Positions 32,146 to 40,920 of a DNA stretch of 64,000 bases are shown here, one piece after another. The DNA lies in assembly GCA_039029195.1 (NCBI GenBank), contig JBCCGR010000003.1, positions 1 through 64,000 of the forward strand. The letters are read 5' to 3'. The stretch's first letter is position 1. Each line of letters starts with the position of its first letter. Below the pieces are notes generated by a model that ran no database searches, was not told the DNA's origin, and worked only from the letters and a program-made list of their open reading frames with translations. The stretch is from JBCCGR01 sp039029195. Its GTDB lineage: Bacteria > Pseudomonadota > Alphaproteobacteria > Rhizobiales > Rhizobiaceae. The translations under genes were made by a program, and so were the position numbers.

Positions 32146-33558
32146 TCAGGCTGAAAGCCGCGCGCGCCACCAGCCAACCTGTTGGCGGACATTGGCCGGT
32201 GATGTGCCGCCAAAAGAGGTGCGGCTGGCGACCGAGTTTTCAACGCTCAAAACGTCATAAACGCTTTCCGTAATCGCTGGATTGATCGCCTGAAGGTCGG
32301 CAAGTGCCAGTTCGTGCAGTTCGCAACCCTTCTGTTCGGCAAGAGCCACCGCCGTTCCGGTGACATGATGCGCATCGCGAAACGGCAGGCCGGTTTCCCG
32401 CACCAGCCAGTCGGCCAGGTCCGTGGCAGTGGAGAAGCCAGAACCGGCAGCGGCCTTCATGGCGTCCTTGTTGATCACCATGTCGGAGACCATGCCGGTC
32501 ATCGCTGCCAGCGCCAGTTCCATGGTGGATGCCGCATCGAAGACCACTTCCTTGTCTTCCTGCATGTCCTTTGAATAGGTAAGCGGCAGACCTTTCATGA
32601 CGGTCAGCAGGCTGATCAGCGAACCATTGATGCGACCGGTCTTGGCACGCACCAGTTCAGCTGCATCCGGATTCTTCTTCTGCGGCATGATTGAGGAGCC
32701 GGTGGAGAATTTGTCTGACAGTTGCACGAAGGCAAATTGCGGCGTCGACCAGATGACGACCTCTTCGGCAAAGCGCGACAAGTGCATGGCGCAAATCGCG
32801 CTGGCTGAAAGAAATTCCAGAGCAAAATCACGATCCGCCACCGTGTCCAGCGAGTTGCGGGTGGGTTCACGAAATCCCAGCGCGTCTGCTGTCATGTGAC
32901 GATCGATTTCGAAACCGGTTCCCGCCAGTGCAGCAGCACCCAGTGGATTTTCGTCCATACGTTCAATCGCATCAGCAAAGCGGGAGCGATCACGCGACAG
33001 CATCTCCACATAGGCAAGCGCATGATGTCCGAATGTCACCGGCTGTGCGGTTTGCAAATGGGTGAAACCGGGCATCAACGTGTCGGCATGGGCTTCGGCC
33101 TTGTCGAGAAACGCCGTCATCAACGCTTCAACGCCCGCCACCATATTGGTTGCTGCCTGTTTGACCCAGAGCCGGAAATCGAGTGCCACCTGATCGTTGC
33201 GTGAGCGCGCCGTGTGCAGGCGGCCCGCCGCCGGACCAATGAGTTCTGCCAGTCGCGCCTCAATGTTCATATGAATGTCTTCGAGCGCCCGCGAAAAAGT
33301 GAACGTGCCAGCCTCGATTTCATCTGAAATTGTGTCTAACCCTGCGGAGATCGCGCTCAGATCGTCTGCCGAAATTATGCCTTGTTTGGCCAGCATGGCT
33401 GCATGGGCTCTGGAACCGGCAATATCCTGAGCATACATACGTTTATCAAAACCGATGGACGCGTTGATCTCTTCCATGATGGCGTCAGGACCGGACGCAA
33501 ACCGTCCGCCCCACATGGCATTTTCAGCCTGTCCAACCGGTTTGTCTTTTGATGCCAT
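32146..33558 (-). CDS. argH: Argininosuccinate lyase
   Basis: This 470-residue enzyme makes arginine and fumarate from argininosuccinate. The fumarase-superfamily signature STGSSIMPQKKNPDAAELVR has the catalytic serine. The N-terminal MWGGRFASGPD, the RSRNDQVALDFRLW helix and GFTHLQTAQPVTFGHH are all present. The length is typical. The gene is divergent from tlpA, a frequent rhizobial arrangement, and only 15 bases upstream of trmD. Confidence 0.97.
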   Translation of the reverse strand: MASKDKPVGQAENAMWGGRFASGPDAIMEEINASIGFDKRMYAQDIAGSRAHAAMLAKQGIISADDLSAISAGLDTISDEIEAGTFTFSRALEDIHMNIEARLAELIGPAAGRLHTARSRNDQVALDFRLWVKQAATNMVAGVEALMTAFLDKAEAHADTLMPGFTHLQTAQPVTFGHHALAYVEMLSRDRSRFADAIERMDENPLGAAALAGTGFEIDRHMTADALGFREPTRNSLDTVADRDFALEFLSASAICAMHLSRFAEEVVIWSTPQFAFVQLSDKFSTGSSIMPQKKNPDAAELVRAKTGRINGSLISLLTVMKGLPLTYSKDMQEDKEVVFDAASTMELALAAMTGMVSDMVINKDAMKAAAGSGFSTATDLADWLVRETGLPFRDAHHVTGTAVALAEQKGCELHELALADLQAINPAITESVYDVLSVENSVASRTSFGGTSPANVRQQVGWWRARLSA

Positions 33559-33581
33559 TTCCGGCTCTCCTGGAGGTCCTG

Positions 33582-34262
33582 GTGACGAAATACAATCTGC
33601 CGAATGACGTGCGCTCCGACGGTGATTCCCGTCGAAAAATCATGGTCAGAATTGTGCGGGTGCTCGTCGCAATTGGTGTTGGGTTGGGCGTATACGCCCT
33701 TTCCGCCGTCAATAGCAATCAGGCTGATGCTGCCCAGTGCAGCCAGTCGCAGTCGCTTGCCAAAACCATTGATCCATTTCTGCTTGGCGATGTTGCGGGG
33801 CTTACTCCGGTCAAGGAAGCGCGTAACCTCTCCGGGCTGACCTTCAACAATGGTGAGGGCCAACCCGTTACGCTCGCCGACTGGTCGGGCCGCACCGTGC
33901 TTTTGAACCTGTGGGCCACATGGTGTGCGCCGTGCCTGCATGAAATGCCGGCGCTCAACGCCCTGCAGGGCGCGTTTGGCAGCGACAGTTTTGAACTGGT
34001 GGCTGTGAGCGTTGATCTGAAATCAGACCAGAAGCCGCGAGCATTCTACGAAAAAGAAAAGATCGACAAGCTGGCATTTTATCAGGATGCCTCGCTCAGC
34101 ATCTTCAACAATCTGAAGAAGATGAAGCTGGCGATCGGGATGCCAACAACAGTGCTGATCGGGCCAGACTCCTGCGCAGTCGCTGTGCTTCACGGGCCCG
34201 CAGAATGGTCCGGAGAAGACGCCAAAGCGCTGATACAGGCAGCGCTCAAGCCAGCCAGCTGA
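33582..34262 (+). CDS. tlpA: TlpA-like thiol:disulfide interchange protein
   Basis: This 226-residue membrane-anchored periplasmic thioredoxin has a short cytoplasmic start, a hydrophobic anchor (VRIVRVLVAIGVGLGVYALS), an extra periplasmic cysteine, and a thioredoxin fold with active site WATWCAPC and the cis-proline region GMPTTVLI. TlpA reduces periplasmic disulfides and supports cytochrome oxidase assembly. GTG 33582 is preferred because GGAGG (33572-33576) lies upstream; it avoids overlap with argH. Confidence 0.92.
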   Translation: MTKYNLPNDVRSDGDSRRKIMVRIVRVLVAIGVGLGVYALSAVNSNQADAAQCSQSQSLAKTIDPFLLGDVAGLTPVKEARNLSGLTFNNGEGQPVTLADWSGRTVLLNLWATWCAPCLHEMPALNALQGAFGSDSFELVAVSVDLKSDQKPRAFYEKEKIDKLAFYQDASLSIFNNLKKMKLAIGMPTTVLIGPDSCAVAVLHGPAEWSGEDAKALIQAALKPAS

Positions 34263-34322
34263 CCGGCGCCAATTGCAGAACAACCTATCCCCTCTTACAG
34301 TTGAAGTGAGAGGAGATACGCC

Positions 34323-35384
34323 ATGCATGTTCTGGTGGTGGGTGCCGGACCGACCGGGCTAACGACAGCGCTTGAACTTGCCCGGCGCGATATCGAAGTC
34401 ACCATTGTCGACAGGCGTGATCAGGCATCCGCATTTTCCCGCGCCGTCGGCATTCTTCCACCAAGCCTCCGGATTTTTGAACAAAGCGGCGTTGCCGAAC
34501 GTCTCCTTGATGAAGGCATGCACTACAGGAAAGTGAACTTCCATCGCGGCGGCAGCCGGATTGGTTCCGCTTCGCTGTCTGGTGGTGATCCAGACTATGA
34601 TTTTATTCTGGGGCTTGCTCAGGACAGAACGGAAGCGATCCTGTGTGATGCGCTTGGCGAATGCGGGGTCAGTGTCGACTACAACAAATCACTGACTCGA
34701 CTTTCTCAGTCGCCAGAAACGGTGCACGCCACCTTCGGCGACGGTTCTGCCACCGAGTTTGACTATCTGGTGGGCGCTGATGGCATCAAAAGCACGGTCC
34801 GCGATGAGCTTGGCTTTGATTTTGCCGGTCTGGAAGTGCCGGACGACTGGTCGATTGCCGATGTGGATGCCGAAGGCTGGCATGCAAATGACGCTTTCAC
34901 CGTTTGCCGCATGTCTGGTGGGCGTGTTGCGGTGGTGGCACCACTGGAGCCAACGCGCTATCGGGTCATCGCCAACCGGCCGGACGCGCTGTCGCAACTG
35001 CAAATTCCAATGAATGTCACCAACATACGGCGCGAGGCGACGTTCAAAATCGAGGTACGGCAGGTGGAGCAGTATCGTTCTGGTCGTGTATTTCTTGCCG
35101 GAGACGCCGCCCACTGTCATTCACCTGTCGGTGGTCGTGGCATGAATCTGGGCATTGCGGATGGTGCGGCACTTGCCCAATGCCTGATGGATGGTGATCC
35201 CGACCGGTATCAGGCAGTGCGCCATCCGGAAGGCGCGCGGACCATTGAATTGAGCGAACGCGGTCGCAAATTTGTCACCGGCCCGGAACGGATCAACGGC
35301 ATCGTGTTTTATGCCGCAACCAAGCTCGTTTCCCTGCTGCCCAACATGCAGAAACGGCTGGCATCATTTGTGCTGAATGGGTGA
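34323..35384 (+). CDS. FAD-dependent aromatic-type monooxygenase
   Basis: This 353-residue flavoprotein is of the PHBH/UbiH-like hydroxylase family. The FAD-binding Rossmann motif is VLVVGAGPTGLTTALELARR at the start, with the YLVGADGIKSTVR motif in the middle and the ribityl-binding GRVFLAGDAAHCHSPVGGRGMN towards the end. It is shorter than complete phenol hydroxylases and lacks a C-terminal thioredoxin-like domain. Substrate unknown. GAGG precedes ATG 34323, and the gene converges with the downstream 3-hydroxyacyl-CoA dehydrogenase. Confidence 0.88.
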   Translation: MHVLVVGAGPTGLTTALELARRDIEVTIVDRRDQASAFSRAVGILPPSLRIFEQSGVAERLLDEGMHYRKVNFHRGGSRIGSASLSGGDPDYDFILGLAQDRTEAILCDALGECGVSVDYNKSLTRLSQSPETVHATFGDGSATEFDYLVGADGIKSTVRDELGFDFAGLEVPDDWSIADVDAEGWHANDAFTVCRMSGGRVAVVAPLEPTRYRVIANRPDALSQLQIPMNVTNIRREATFKIEVRQVEQYRSGRVFLAGDAAHCHSPVGGRGMNLGIADGAALAQCLMDGDPDRYQAVRHPEGARTIELSERGRKFVTGPERINGIVFYAATKLVSLLPNMQKRLASFVLNG

Positions 35385-35397
35385 GGTATCGGAGACC

Positions 35398-36273
35398 CTA
35401 CCGCGTGGGCACTGGCTCGTCGCCGCGATAGTCGTAAAATCCACGCCCGGCCTTGCGACCAAGCCAACCGGCTTCAACATACTTCACCAGCAGCGGGCAG
35501 GGGCGGTATTTTGAATCCGCCAGCCCGTCATGCAGCACCTGAATGATCGAAAGGCACGTGTCGAGGCCAATGAAATCCGCCAGTTGCAGCGGGCCCATGG
35601 GGTGATTGGCGCCCAGTTTCATGGCCTTGTCGATGGCCTCAACCGTCCCCACGCCTTCATAGAGCGTGTAGATCGCCTCATTGATCATCGGCAGCAGCAC
35701 ACGATTGACCATAAAGCCCGGAAAGTCCTCCGACACGGCAATTTCCTTGCCGAGCGCAGAAACAAAGTTGCGGGAAGCCTCAAAAGTTTCATCTTCCGTG
35801 GCAATGCCACGCACGAGCTCAACGAGCTGCATTAGCGGCACCGGGTTCATGAAATGAATGCCGATGAAACGCTCCGGACGGTCGGTCGCTGACGCCAGTC
35901 GCGTGATCGAAATGGAGGAGGTGTTGGTTGCCAGAACCGCCTGAGGGTTCAGTGAGGGGCAGAGTTTTGCGAAGATATCGCGTTTGACATCTTCGTTTTC
36001 TGTTGCCGCCTCGATCACCAGATCAGCCGATGCCAGATCGGCGAAGGAGGACGCCGCATTGATGCGGTCAATGGTGGCTTTGCGGTCGTCAGATTCAACC
36101 TTGCCGGATGCAACCTGCCTGGCAAGATTGCCGGAAATGGTGGCAATGCCGGATTCGATGCGTTCCTCTTCAATATCATTGAGAAGAACGTTCAGACCAG
36201 CGAGCGCGCATACATGGGCGATTCCGCCGCCCATTTGCCCGGCCCCGATGATCCCCACCGTTTTGATGTCCAT
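35398..36273 (-). CDS. 3-hydroxybutyryl-CoA dehydrogenase
   Basis: This is a 291-residue NAD-dependent 3-hydroxyacyl-CoA dehydrogenase. It has the Rossmann motif VGIIGAGQMGGGIAHVCALAG, the SSISITRLA region with IGIHFMNPVPLMQLVELV containing the catalytic His, EDFPGFMVNRVL, and the C-terminal domain ending in GRGFYDYRG. The length matches single-function Hbd/PaaH/MmgB enzymes. It follows etfB-etfA on the same strand, as in many alphaproteobacteria, which suggests fatty-acid or hydroxybutyrate/PHB metabolism. Confidence 0.95.
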   Translation of the reverse strand: MDIKTVGIIGAGQMGGGIAHVCALAGLNVLLNDIEEERIESGIATISGNLARQVASGKVESDDRKATIDRINAASSFADLASADLVIEAATENEDVKRDIFAKLCPSLNPQAVLATNTSSISITRLASATDRPERFIGIHFMNPVPLMQLVELVRGIATEDETFEASRNFVSALGKEIAVSEDFPGFMVNRVLLPMINEAIYTLYEGVGTVEAIDKAMKLGANHPMGPLQLADFIGLDTCLSIIQVLHDGLADSKYRPCPLLVKYVEAGWLGRKAGRGFYDYRGDEPVPTR

Positions 36274-36466
36274 ATGTTTTCCGTCTGTCTGTACGGTGCG
36301 GGGTGAGCCTGTGACCCCGCGATACTATAGCACGCTTAGTTTTGCACGTTTGAAGCCAAAAGGTAATGCGACTTTCGGGGGCGTGCCCACCCACGAATTT
36401 CCGATCGAAAAAGAGCCTGCACCGCCACCCTATGTCAACAGTAGCGATGCGGTTTGTCATTCGCCA

Positions 36467-36493
36467 TGATCAGAACCTTGCAGGCTCTGATCA
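36467..36493 (-). terminator. Hairpin between etfA and the 3-hydroxyacyl-CoA dehydrogenase gene
   Basis: TGATCAGA and TCTGATCA form an 8-base perfect inverted repeat, and the interior CCT-TGC-AGG extends the stem after one mismatch. It starts about 20 bases after the etfA stop. No T-run follows, so it may be a Rho-dependent or mRNA-stabilising structure rather than an intrinsic terminator. Confidence 0.4.
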
Positions 36494-36513
36494 CGGCAAG
36501 ACATGTTGACTGG

Positions 36514-37446
36514 TCAGTTCAGTTCTTTTTCAAGATCCGGAAGCACCTGGAACAGGTCCGCCACCAGACCATAGTCAGCAACCTGGAAGATTGGTGCTTC
36601 TTCGTCCTTGTTTATGGCAACGATGACCTTGGAGTCCTTCATACCTGCAAGATGCTGAATGGCACCGGAGATGCCGCAGGCAATGTAGAGATCGGGTGCA
36701 ACCACCTTGCCGGTCTGACCAACCTGCCAGTCATTGGGTGCGTATCCGGCATCAACAGCGGCGCGGGATGCACCGACGGCAGCTCCGAGCTTGTCAGCCA
36801 CAGGCAGGATCACCTCTTCAAATTTCTCAGACGACCCAAGCGCGCGGCCACCGGATATGATGATCTTGGCAGAGGTCAGTTCCGGACGATCCGATTCTGA
36901 AAGAGCTTCGCCGATATAGGTTGAAAGACCGGGATTGTCGGCAGCAGATGCGGTCTCCACAGCAGCGGAACCACCTTCACCAGCAGCGCCAAACCCGGCC
37001 GTCCGTACAGTGATGACTTTCTTTGCGTCACCGGACTGAACGGTCTGAATGGCATTGCCCGCATAAATCGGACGCTCAAATGTATCGGCTGACACAACGG
37101 CTGTGATGTCGGAAATCTGCATCACATCGAGAAGAGCGGCCACGCGCGGCATGATGTTCTTGCCGTTTGAGGTCGCCGCAGCAACCAGCGCATCATAGCC
37201 ATCAGCCATGCCGACAATCAGCGCGGCCATGGGCTCCGCCAGGTGGTTTTCCAGGCTGGCATCTTCCACAACGATGACTTTGGCAACGCCGCCCAGCTTG
37301 GCGGCCTGTTCGCCAACACCGCCGCAGCCATTGCCGGCCACCAGCACATGCACGTCACCACCAAGTTCAGCGGCTGCTGTCAGCGCTTTTGCGGTCTGAT
37401 CGGAAAGGGTCTCATTGTCATGTTCGGCAACAAGAAGAGTGGTCAT
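36514..37446 (-). CDS. etfA: Electron transfer flavoprotein alpha subunit
   Basis: This is the 310-residue FAD-binding subunit. N-terminal MTTLLVAEHDNETLSDQTAKAL, central TISDITAV-like block, and the C-terminal signature VAPDLYIACGISGAIQHLAGM with NKDEEAPIFQVADYGLVADL identify it. Together with EtfB it passes electrons from acyl-CoA and dimethylglycine-type dehydrogenases to ETF-ubiquinone oxidoreductase. AGGA lies ten bases before ATG 37446. It is 107 bases downstream of etfB. Confidence 0.98.
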   Translation of the reverse strand: MTTLLVAEHDNETLSDQTAKALTAAAELGGDVHVLVAGNGCGGVGEQAAKLGGVAKVIVVEDASLENHLAEPMAALIVGMADGYDALVAAATSNGKNIMPRVAALLDVMQISDITAVVSADTFERPIYAGNAIQTVQSGDAKKVITVRTAGFGAAGEGGSAAVETASAADNPGLSTYIGEALSESDRPELTSAKIIISGGRALGSSEKFEEVILPVADKLGAAVGASRAAVDAGYAPNDWQVGQTGKVVAPDLYIACGISGAIQHLAGMKDSKVIVAINKDEEAPIFQVADYGLVADLFQVLPDLEKELN

Positions 37447-37553
37447 AATATGAGTTCCTGTAATGCGGCGGTCAGAAGCCGGAGCCTGTAAGCTGTCGGG
37501 AGCTGCCGCCTGAATGCTGTCTCGATCTGAAGTTCCCGTTTCGGACTGGGAAA

Positions 37554-38303
37554 TTACAGAACGCCCGCTTCGTTCTTCAGCTTGTCGACCAGTTCAGCGA
37601 CAGATTCCACTTTAACGCCGGCCTGACGCTGCGGTGGTTCAACCGTGTTGAGAACTTTCAGTCGCGGTGCAGGATCGACGCCGTAGTCGGATGGCGCTTT
37701 CTCATCCAGCGGCTTCTTCTTTGCTTTCATGATGTTCGGAAGCGAAGCGTAGCGCGGCTCATTGAGGCGCAGATCGGTGGTGATGATGGTTGGCATCGTC
37801 AGCTCCACGGTCTGCAATCCGCCATCCACTTCGCGGGTGACCTTGGCCTTGTCGCCTTCGATTTCGATCTTTGAGGCGAATGTGCCCTGGCTCCAGCCCA
37901 GCAATGCGGAGAGCATCTGACCGGTCTGGTTGGCATCATCATCGATGGCCTGCTTGCCAAGGATGACCATTCCAGGCTGCTCTTCCTCAACAACGCCTTT
38001 GAGAATTTTGGCGACAGTGAGGGGCTCAGTGAGCTCGTCGGTCTTGACCAGAATGCCGCGATCCGCACCCATGGCGAGCGCGGTACGAATGGTTTCCTGC
38101 GCCTGCTGGGGGCCGATCGAAACGGCAATCACTTCTTCCGCCGTTCCAGCCTCACGCATGCGAAGTGCTTCCTCCACCGCGATTTCGTCGAATGGGTTCA
38201 TCGACATCTTCACATTGGCCAGTTCGACGCCAGAACCATCGGACTTCACCCGAGCCTTGACGTTGTAGTCGACCACCCGCTTGACGGGCACCAGGATTTT
38301 CAT
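37554..38303 (-). CDS. etfB: Electron transfer flavoprotein beta subunit
   Basis: This is the 249-residue AMP-binding subunit of ETF. It starts MKILVPVKRVVDYNVK and carries the family block VEEEQPGMVILGKQAIDDDANQTGQM around residues 108-133, then the signature TTDLRLNEPRYASLPNIMKA with the dehydrogenase recognition loop. GGAG precedes ATG 38303 by ten bases. The 200-base region upstream (38304-38505) should hold the promoter of the etfBA operon. Confidence 0.98.
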   Translation of the reverse strand: MKILVPVKRVVDYNVKARVKSDGSGVELANVKMSMNPFDEIAVEEALRMREAGTAEEVIAVSIGPQQAQETIRTALAMGADRGILVKTDELTEPLTVAKILKGVVEEEQPGMVILGKQAIDDDANQTGQMLSALLGWSQGTFASKIEIEGDKAKVTREVDGGLQTVELTMPTIITTDLRLNEPRYASLPNIMKAKKKPLDEKAPSDYGVDPAPRLKVLNTVEPPQRQAGVKVESVAELVDKLKNEAGVL

Positions 38304-38505
38304 GAGCGTTCACTCCAGTAAAAATTTTCGGCTAAATCACCTGAAAAGGGCTGATTTGCTTTCCAGTAGCCGACATCAATTGGATCAAACCGGACATTGC
38401 CTGACAGTTTGCGGTCTCAGCGCTTGCAACAGGCCGGATTCCGGCGGGAAACTAATGACCCTGAAGCAGCGGGTCAACACAAACCAAACGGCCAACTTCA
38501 GCGGC

Positions 38506-39270
38506 TCATTGCCGCCCCCACGGCTGGGTGGTTTTGGGTGTGGTTCGGGAGGTGCGCTCCGTTGCGTCCGGTTCAACATAATCCCGGTCGAAAAGCGGCA
38601 CGCTGCGCTTCTTAAAAACAACCACCAGTACCAGTCCCGCAACAATCCCGCCAACATGGGCAGCCCAAGACACGTTACCATCGCTGTCCACGACGAACAT
38701 GATTATCTGATAAGCGGCCCAGCCACCGAGCAGCCACAGAGCGGGTAGTCGAAGCGGTATGCGGCTTAGCACCAGCACCCAAACCTTCACTTTTGGATGC
38801 AACATCAAATAGGCGCCAACAACACCGGAAGCCGCACCTGATGCGCCAATCAACGGGGAGTCCGAGGTCTGAAAGACAAAGCCATGGAAGTAGGCCGCAG
38901 CGGCCGCGCACAGCAGATAGAAGATCAGGTACCGAATATGCCCCATGGCATCTTCGACATTGTCGCCGAACACCCAAAGAAACAGCATGTTGCCCGCAAG
39001 GTGCCAAAAATCCGCGTGGAAAAATGCGTATGTCAGGTAAGACGCATAATCCGGCAAAAGGTCGTACTGGGCAGGCAGAACCTTCAAATCATTCGCGACA
39101 GAGGGAATAAACCCGTAGGTAAAGGAGACAGCAGTTGCGGTGTTTGTGCCGGTAACGATCGCGCCACCAATCAGCCAGATGGCCACATTGGCGAGGATCA
39201 GCGTGATGTTGACCCAGTGAAAGCCGATATTGTCGAGCGCTTTGTCGTCGTGGAGCGGAATAAAAACCAT
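38506..39270 (-). CDS. Rhomboid-family intramembrane serine protease
   Basis: This 254-residue membrane protein has six to seven helices. The catalytic serine lies in LIGASGAASGVVGAYL and the paired histidine in SWAAHVGGIVAGLV; the HADFWHLAGNMLFLWVFGDNVED segment is the typical second-helix block. Rhomboids cut transmembrane substrates within the membrane. A 40-residue hydrophilic tail follows. The substrate is unknown. The stop of the adenosyltransferase gene is 21 bases upstream, so the two may be cotranscribed. Confidence 0.95.
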   Translation of the reverse strand: MVFIPLHDDKALDNIGFHWVNITLILANVAIWLIGGAIVTGTNTATAVSFTYGFIPSVANDLKVLPAQYDLLPDYASYLTYAFFHADFWHLAGNMLFLWVFGDNVEDAMGHIRYLIFYLLCAAAAAYFHGFVFQTSDSPLIGASGAASGVVGAYLMLHPKVKVWVLVLSRIPLRLPALWLLGGWAAYQIIMFVVDSDGNVSWAAHVGGIVAGLVLVVVFKKRSVPLFDRDYVEPDATERTSRTTPKTTQPWGRQ

Positions 39271-39291
39271 ATTGTTCGACCGCCCCTCAAA

Positions 39292-39876
39292 TCACCGGTT
39301 CTGGCCGGGAACCCATAGCACATCACCATCTGATTTGTGATTGACCCAGCGGGCGGCAACAAACAGGAAGTCGGAGAGCCGGTTCATGTATTTCAGGGCA
39401 TGTGGATTAACGTGCTCGCCATCCACGCCATTCAACGCCGAAATCAACCGCTCGGCCCGACGCGCCACCGTTCGAGACAGGTGAAGAGCGGCAGAACCCT
39501 GATTGCCCCCGGGCAGAACGAAAGAGCGCAGCGGTTCGAGCGCCGAATTCAAGTCGTCAATGCTCGATTCCAGTTGCACAGTCTGGGATTCAACAATGCG
39601 GAGAGGCTCAAACTCCGGAGGGTTCTGCGGATCATCTGGTGTTGCCAGATCGGCACCCAAATCAAACAGGTCGTTCTGGATGCGGCTCAGAATCTTGTCG
39701 AGGTCTGGCCACTCTGCTTTCACCGCTTCGCGTGCCAACCCGATGGTTGCGTTGGTTTCGTCTACCGTGCCATAGGCTTCAATGCGCAAATCGTGCTTTG
39801 CACGGCGTTCGCCGGTGCCCAGCGCGGTTGTGCCATCATCACCTGTTTTGGTGTAAATCTTGTTGAGGACGACCAA
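39292..39876 (-). CDS. Corrinoid adenosyltransferase, PduO type
   Basis: This 194-residue ATP:cob(I)alamin adenosyltransferase makes adenosylcobalamin. Diagnostic segments are LNKIYTKTGDDGTTALG at the start, YGTVDETNATIGLAR, FVLPGGNQGSAALHLSRTVARRAER and YMNRLSDFLFVAARW. It uses a TTG start at 39876, supported by GGAGG five bases before it and by alignment with the usual MVKLNKIYTKTGD beginning. Upstream in the same direction is the PagL-like gene. Confidence 0.96.
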   Translation of the reverse strand: MVVLNKIYTKTGDDGTTALGTGERRAKHDLRIEAYGTVDETNATIGLAREAVKAEWPDLDKILSRIQNDLFDLGADLATPDDPQNPPEFEPLRIVESQTVQLESSIDDLNSALEPLRSFVLPGGNQGSAALHLSRTVARRAERLISALNGVDGEHVNPHALKYMNRLSDFLFVAARWVNHKSDGDVLWVPGQNR

Positions 39877-39915
39877 CGAGGCCTCCAGGCGCTTAAACTG
39901 TCCGGCTTTTGCCGA

Positions 39916-40542
39916 TCAGAATTTATAACCCATCTTCACGCCCCAGCTTGTGAGACCGTTGTTGACCGGCGTGAGAATACCAGCGTGGGAAACGTGCTCG
40001 GCAATCGCCAGAATGCTGATCTTCTTGGTGATCTGAGCACCGATCGCAATGGATTCCCGGAACAGATATTCCTGACCGAGAGCGGCACGGTTGGGTTTTC
40101 CGGGCACGATTGAGCGTCCGTTGATGAACTTTCCGTTTTCACCATTGTGGACCATGAAGCCGAATGTGCCCTCAATGAAGAGGATCGGGCCAATGTCGCC
40201 GCGCCAGGTAAGGCCGGTGTAGGCATAGCTGGTGTCACCGGCGGTGTTGATGACAACCCCCACATGCGGACGCGGTGTTGTGAGCACACGCCAGAAATAG
40301 TTGTCGAACTTGTCAGAATAGATATCGAGCTTGTGGAACAACAGTTCCGCATTCACATCGATGGAGCCAGATTCGTGGGCATTGCTTGGTGCGTCGTGGT
40401 CGAGGACACCAAACCGCAACTCGTCAATAAAGAACGGGTTTGGAGCTTCTCCATGACCGTCTGCATGTGCGGCTGAGGTCAGACCAAAAGTAAGGGCTGC
40501 AAGCAATGACAGGCAAAACAGCTTCAACGACGGAGCACGCAT
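39916..40542 (-). CDS. PagL-like outer-membrane protein (acyloxyacyl hydrolase family)
   Basis: This 208-residue protein has a signal peptide (LFCLSLLAALTFGLTSAAHA) and a beta-strand-rich mature part ending in aromatic residues (KMGYKF), as expected for a small outer-membrane barrel. The C-terminal segment EHVSHAGILTPVNNGLTSW aligns by eye with the PagL lipid A 3-O-deacylase block HYSNAGL...GIESY, keeping the catalytic His and Ser. The third catalytic residue, Glu in PagL, is Thr here, so activity is uncertain. No lipid A genes are adjacent. The ATG start at 40542 is clear. Confidence 0.7.
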   Translation of the reverse strand: MRAPSLKLFCLSLLAALTFGLTSAAHADGHGEAPNPFFIDELRFGVLDHDAPSNAHESGSIDVNAELLFHKLDIYSDKFDNYFWRVLTTPRPHVGVVINTAGDTSYAYTGLTWRGDIGPILFIEGTFGFMVHNGENGKFINGRSIVPGKPNRAALGQEYLFRESIAIGAQITKKISILAIAEHVSHAGILTPVNNGLTSWGVKMGYKF

Positions 40543-40717
40543 GGAAAATCGACCACCCGGAGATTTGACTCGAATTGATGCGTATTTACCCAGCGTGAAC
40601 AGACATTGGCAATCGTGGAATCCTGTCGTGGTTTACATCCGGCGTGGATTGGCAGGGGAATTCAGCGAATTCCAAACGACCGTGACATATTCCCCACAGC
40701 TTTGTTCCAACAGCGCA

Positions 40718-40738
40718 CGAAATATTAACCATATTTCG
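40718..40738 (-). repeat. Inverted repeat just after the HIG1-like gene
   Basis: CGAAATAT and ATATTTCG form an 8-base perfect inverted repeat around TAACC, starting five bases beyond the HIG1-like stop. It could fold as a hairpin at the transcript end, or be a protein-binding site upstream of the PagL-like gene. No T-run follows. Confidence 0.45.
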
Positions 40739-40743
40739 CATCG

Positions 40744-40920
40744 CTACCGCGCGAAATAGATCGCTCCCACAATCAGGACGACAGCAATGGCCTGAGCTGC
40801 CACGCGCATGCGCATGAGCCTTTGTGACAGGTTGGCATCGCCGCCACGCATCATGTTCCAAAGTCCGCGCAGCAGAATGGCAGCCACAACCAGACAGGCA
40901 ACCAAAGCAACATATTTCAT
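40744..40920 (-). CDS. Small twin-transmembrane protein, HIG1-like
   Basis: This 58-residue protein begins MKYVALVACLVVAAILLRGL and ends AIAVVLIVGAIYFAR. Two helices (about 2-19 and 41-57) flank a short basic loop, LSQRLMRMRVAAQA, which matches the HIG1 (hypoxia-induced) domain pattern SQxLMRxRVxxQ. In mitochondria and alphaproteobacteria such proteins associate with respiratory complexes, notably cytochrome oxidase. In related genomes as I recall, a twin-membrane gene sits near a PduO-type adenosyltransferase, which is what is seen here. AAAAGGACATCAGT precedes the ATG, giving a good ribosome site. The 213 bases upstream of it hold several small inverted repeats but no gene. Confidence 0.85.
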   Translation of the reverse strand: MKYVALVACLVVAAILLRGLWNMMRGGDANLSQRLMRMRVAAQAIAVVLIVGAIYFAR

